Shown: positions 15,337 through 17,667 of the stretch, in pieces
Layout: every line of letters starts with the position of its first letter
Position numbering within the stretch: the first letter of the stretch is position 1
Notes under the pieces: model-generated
What the model was told of the DNA's origin: nothing
Databases searched by the model: none
The model's input: only the letters and a program-made list of their open reading frames with translations
Made by a program: the position numbers and the translations under genes
Source: an uncultured Chitinophagales bacterium
Lineage (GTDB): Bacteria > Bacteroidota > Bacteroidia > Chitinophagales > Chitinophagaceae
Reading direction: 5' to 3'
Length of the DNA: 17,667 nucleotides
Assembly (NCBI GenBank): GCA_946886475.1
Contig: CAMPIQ010000071.1
Location: forward strand, 1 to 17,667

Positions 15337-15349
15337 CCTGATGTTTTTT

Positions 15350-15955
15350 ATGGCGGGTGAAATTTCATTTTTGGAAAAGCTGGTTGAATTGGATAAAGAA
15401 GTATTTATAAAGCTAAACAGTAGCTGGACCAATCCATTTTTTGACACAGTTCTTCCTTATTTCCGCAATTCTGTATTCTGGGCACCTCTGTATATTTTTA
15501 TACTTGTTTTCATTACAACAAACTTTGGAAGGAAAGGCTGGTGGTGGAGTATTTGCTTCCTTTTAACAATTGCCATAACAGATATGACCGGTGCCCGCAT
15601 CATTAAAGAAAATGTAGAAAGACTGAGACCCTGTTTTGATCCCGATATGGCAGGTCAGGTCCGGTTGCTGTTAAAACATTGCTCAGGCAGTTATAGTTTT
15701 ATTTCCAATCATGCTGCCAATCATTTTGGTATTGCCACATTTTCATTTCTCACTTTTAAAGGAATACTCAAAAACTGGATGTACCTGGCTTTCGTATGGG
15801 CATTTTTCATTGCCTATGCCCAGGTGTATGTTGGTGTGCATTATCCACTTGATGCGCTGGGTGGAGCTGTTTTAGGTATAGTGATTGGTATACTTACCGC
15901 TTGGGGTTTTCATAAAAAATGGGGATCTTTTAATCTCGATAAACAATTAGCCTAA
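15350..15955 (+). CDS. PAP2 superfamily membrane phosphatase
   Basis: A 201-residue multi-pass membrane protein of the PAP2 phosphatase family, which removes phosphate from lipid phosphates such as phosphatidate or undecaprenyl pyrophosphate. Signature 1 is KENVERLRP (Lys86, Arg93), signature 2 is SNHA (Ser119, His121; usual form PSGH) and signature 3 is AQVYVGVHYPLD (His164, Asp168). In signature 3 the phosphate-binding Arg is Gln158 here. The two catalytic histidines remain, so activity is plausible. Start set at ATG 15350, 13 bases after the -7 element; ATG 15341 would add three residues (MFF). Its TAA is followed immediately by the ATG of the CBS-domain protein, so the two are co-transcribed and probably translationally coupled. 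Substrate unknown; a lipid-carrier recycling role is inference. Confidence 0.9.
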   Translation: MAGEISFLEKLVELDKEVFIKLNSSWTNPFFDTVLPYFRNSVFWAPLYIFILVFITTNFGRKGWWWSICFLLTIAITDMTGARIIKENVERLRPCFDPDMAGQVRLLLKHCSGSYSFISNHAANHFGIATFSFLTFKGILKNWMYLAFVWAFFIAYAQVYVGVHYPLDALGGAVLGIVIGILTAWGFHKKWGSFNLDKQLA

Positions 15956-17254
15956 ATGGAGATTTTTATTCTGGTGGTTTTGATCGTAATTAATGGATTG
16001 TTTACCATGTCAGAGATTGCCCTGGTCTCAGCCAGAAAAGCAAGGCTGGAAACAATGGCTGAAAAGGGCGACAAAAAAGCCGGCAATGCACTGCGGCTGG
16101 CCAATAACCCCGAGATATTTTTATCTGCAGCCCAGATAGGCATTACACTGATCGCCATTTTAACGGGTGTATACTCAGGAGAAACCTTCAGCCGTGACCT
16201 GCAGCCACTGGTTGAAAAAATTGAGCTATTTCAACCATATGCAGAAACCATTTCAACTACACTGATCGTAATTCTGGTTACATTTTTATCCATTGTGTTT
16301 GGTGAGCTCATTCCTAAAAGAATAGGCATGCTGAATGCCGAAGTAATTGCAAAGGGCGTGGCCTCACCTATGCGTGGCTTTGCCAGGCTAACCTACCCTA
16401 TTGTGTGGTTATTGACCAGAACAAGTAACCTGATCTTTAAAATATTCAATATCCGCAATACAAAAGACGACAGTGTTACGGAAGACGAGATCAAAGCCAT
16501 CATCATTGAAGGCACTGAATCAGGGTCTATTGAAGAAGAAGAAAAAGAACTTATCGAAAGAATATTTCACCTGGGCGACAGGAATATTACTTCACTGATG
16601 ACCCACCGGAGTGATATCATCTGGTTTGATATGAACGACAACGAAGAAAGCATCAGGGAAAAGATCGTAAAAGAACCCCATTCAGTTTATCCCATCTGTG
16701 ATGGCAGTATTGATAATATTAAGGGCATGGTTTCTATCAAGGATCTTTATATCATTGACGACTTTACCCTGTTCAGGGACATTGTGCAACCTGCCATGTT
16801 TGTTCCGGAAAATAATACGGCTTACCAGGTGATGGAAAAATTCAAGGAAACCAAAAAACATTCCTGTTTTATTGTGGATGAATATGGAAGCCTGCAGGGT
16901 ATGATCACCCTCAATGATATTCTTGAGGCCATCGTAGGCGATATACCTCAAACCGGAATTGAAGATTACGAGATCATTGCAAGGGAAGATGGCACCTACC
17001 TTATTGATGCCCAGATTCCATTTTACGATTTCCTTAGCCGGTTTGGAAAAGCCGATTGGGCCAGTGAAGAAGAATATGGTTTTGATACGCTGGCAGGATG
17101 TATTTTACAGGAGATGGAACGCATTCCGCAAACCGGGGATAAAATGAAATGGAGAGGATTTGATTTTGAGATCATGGATATGGATGGCCACCGGATAGAT
17201 AAGGTGCTGGCAAAACCAAGCCAGGAGATCATTGATGAAATGGAGGAGGCGTAA
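15956..17254 (+). CDS. CorC/HlyC family protein (DUF21-CBS-CorC_HlyC)
   Basis: A 432-residue membrane protein with the three-part architecture of the CNNM/CorC family. The DUF21/CNNM transmembrane part (1 to about 180) begins with a hydrophobic helix and has the TMSEIALVSARKARLE stretch and GELIPKRIG (116-124). A CBS pair follows (about 205-330), with LMTHRSDIIWFD, GMVSIKDLY, FIVDEYGSLQGMITLNDILEAIVGDI. The C-terminal CorC_HlyC domain (about 335-425) contains EEYGFDTLAGCILQEM. Members act in Mg2+/Co2+ movement across the membrane; the old hemolysin label is not informative. The ATG touches the stop of the PAP2 gene, which makes a two-gene operon, and the next gene begins 59 bases after its end. 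Start is firm because of the overlap-free coupling. Function beyond divalent-cation handling is inference. Confidence 0.93.
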   Translation: MEIFILVVLIVINGLFTMSEIALVSARKARLETMAEKGDKKAGNALRLANNPEIFLSAAQIGITLIAILTGVYSGETFSRDLQPLVEKIELFQPYAETISTTLIVILVTFLSIVFGELIPKRIGMLNAEVIAKGVASPMRGFARLTYPIVWLLTRTSNLIFKIFNIRNTKDDSVTEDEIKAIIIEGTESGSIEEEEKELIERIFHLGDRNITSLMTHRSDIIWFDMNDNEESIREKIVKEPHSVYPICDGSIDNIKGMVSIKDLYIIDDFTLFRDIVQPAMFVPENNTAYQVMEKFKETKKHSCFIVDEYGSLQGMITLNDILEAIVGDIPQTGIEDYEIIAREDGTYLIDAQIPFYDFLSRFGKADWASEEEYGFDTLAGCILQEMERIPQTGDKMKWRGFDFEIMDMDGHRIDKVLAKPSQEIIDEMEEA

Positions 17255-17313
17255 TGGATTTTAGGACATGGCCACAGGGTGATACATAGTTTCTGATCCC
17301 CGAAAAAAACTAA

Positions 17314-17667
17314 ATGAATATAAAACGCAACAAACGGCTTCATAAAGCTGTCATCATCATTCACTGCTTCATCGTTTTTCTTTTTCTGCTGGTTGCCCTT
17401 ACACCATTTCTCAATCCCCACACATTCTGGTACATATCCCTGTTGGGAATGGTCTATCCTTTTCTGCTCCTTACCGTATGTATCTGCCTTTTTGTTGCGG
17501 CCGCACTCAGATCAAAATGGGTTATACTTCCCCTGGTGGCTTTGATATTAAGCTGGAAACAGGTTTCTGTGGTATGTGCATTCAGAACTCCGGAAACATT
17601 CAATATGGAAAAACCCGCAAACAGCTTAAGGATCCTGTCATGGAATGTGTCAAGGTGGACAGAAAAT
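17314..17667 (+). CDS. Membrane-anchored endonuclease/exonuclease/phosphatase family protein (5' part)
   Basis: The first 118 codons of a gene cut by the right edge, from ATG 17314. The protein starts with a basic stretch (MNIKRNKRLHK), then three hydrophobic segments (about 12-30, 39-63 and 69-87), and then LRILSWNVSRW (105-115). That last motif is the first strand and metal-binding Asn of the endonuclease/exonuclease/phosphatase (DNase I-like) fold. Small membrane anchor plus this fold is a common Bacteroidota arrangement; catalytic residues further on lie outside the window. Substrate (nucleic acid, phospholipid or inositol phosphate) cannot be told. It follows the CorC/HlyC gene by 59 bases in the same direction, with no clear promoter between, so it is likely the third gene of that operon. 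Confidence 0.8.
   Translation, partial: MNIKRNKRLHKAVIIIHCFIVFLFLLVALTPFLNPHTFWYISLLGMVYPFLLLTVCICLFVAAALRSKWVILPLVALILSWKQVSVVCAFRTPETFNMEKPANSLRILSWNVSRWTEN

Noticed and set aside
17296..17312. CCCCGAAAAAAAC before the last gene as a second copy of the glmM palindrome
   Set aside because: Only the left half matches; there is no complementary right half.

Overview
The window reads as ordinary chromosome of a member of the Bacteroidota, most likely the Chitinophagia/Sphingobacteriia side; the exact family is inference. The support is: a moderately AT-rich sequence; almost no Shine-Dalgarno sites before genes; several close copies of the Bacteroidota -7 promoter element TAnnTTTG placed just upstream of start codons (TACTTTTG, TATTTTTG, TACCTTTG); a signal-peptide S9B dipeptidyl peptidase; a serine-palmitoyltransferase-like enzyme; a mitochondrial-type aconitase; and a GlmM with the GEGNGG loop. 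There are no RNA genes, CRISPR arrays, insertion sequences or phage genes that I can see.

Layout. 1-289: left edge, perhaps the last codons of an unidentified gene, then a promoter and leader. 290-4567 (+): a PLP-dependent alpha-oxoamine synthase, a secreted dipeptidyl peptidase IV and the flavin prenyltransferase UbiX. These three genes are separated by intergenic regions built of 7-base tandem units that form opposed, self-complementary arms. 4666-6936 (-): aconitase. 7068-7695 (+): a small PspC-like membrane protein and a C-terminal remnant of an AAA ATPase. 7760-8407 (-): a DedA membrane protein. 8562-9686 (+): a two-domain chromate-type transporter. 9696-12375 (-): a cysteine desulfurase and phosphoglucosamine mutase. 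12485-13243 (+): a methyltransferase. 13260-15230 (-): an LtaS/MdoB-like membrane phosphotransferase. 15350-17667 (+): an apparent operon of a PAP2 phosphatase, a CorC/HlyC-type CBS membrane protein and the start of a membrane-anchored endonuclease/exonuclease/phosphatase protein that runs off the window.

How the genes relate. Most are housekeeping or envelope genes in one- to three-gene units with frequent strand switches, not one pathway. An envelope theme recurs: sphingoid or sulfonolipid base synthesis, amino-sugar activation by GlmM, a DedA family lipid-carrier flippase candidate, a PAP2 lipid-phosphate phosphatase and an LtaS-like enzyme. UbiX has no UbiD beside it, and the cysteine desulfurase has no Suf/Isc scaffold beside it.

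I found no convincing new multi-gene system. The observations most worth following are the heptanucleotide repeat/dyad elements around the peptidase and ubiX, the Glu-to-Asp change at a catalytic position of UbiX, the perfect palindrome between the divergent glmM and methyltransferase promoters, and the truncated ATPase.
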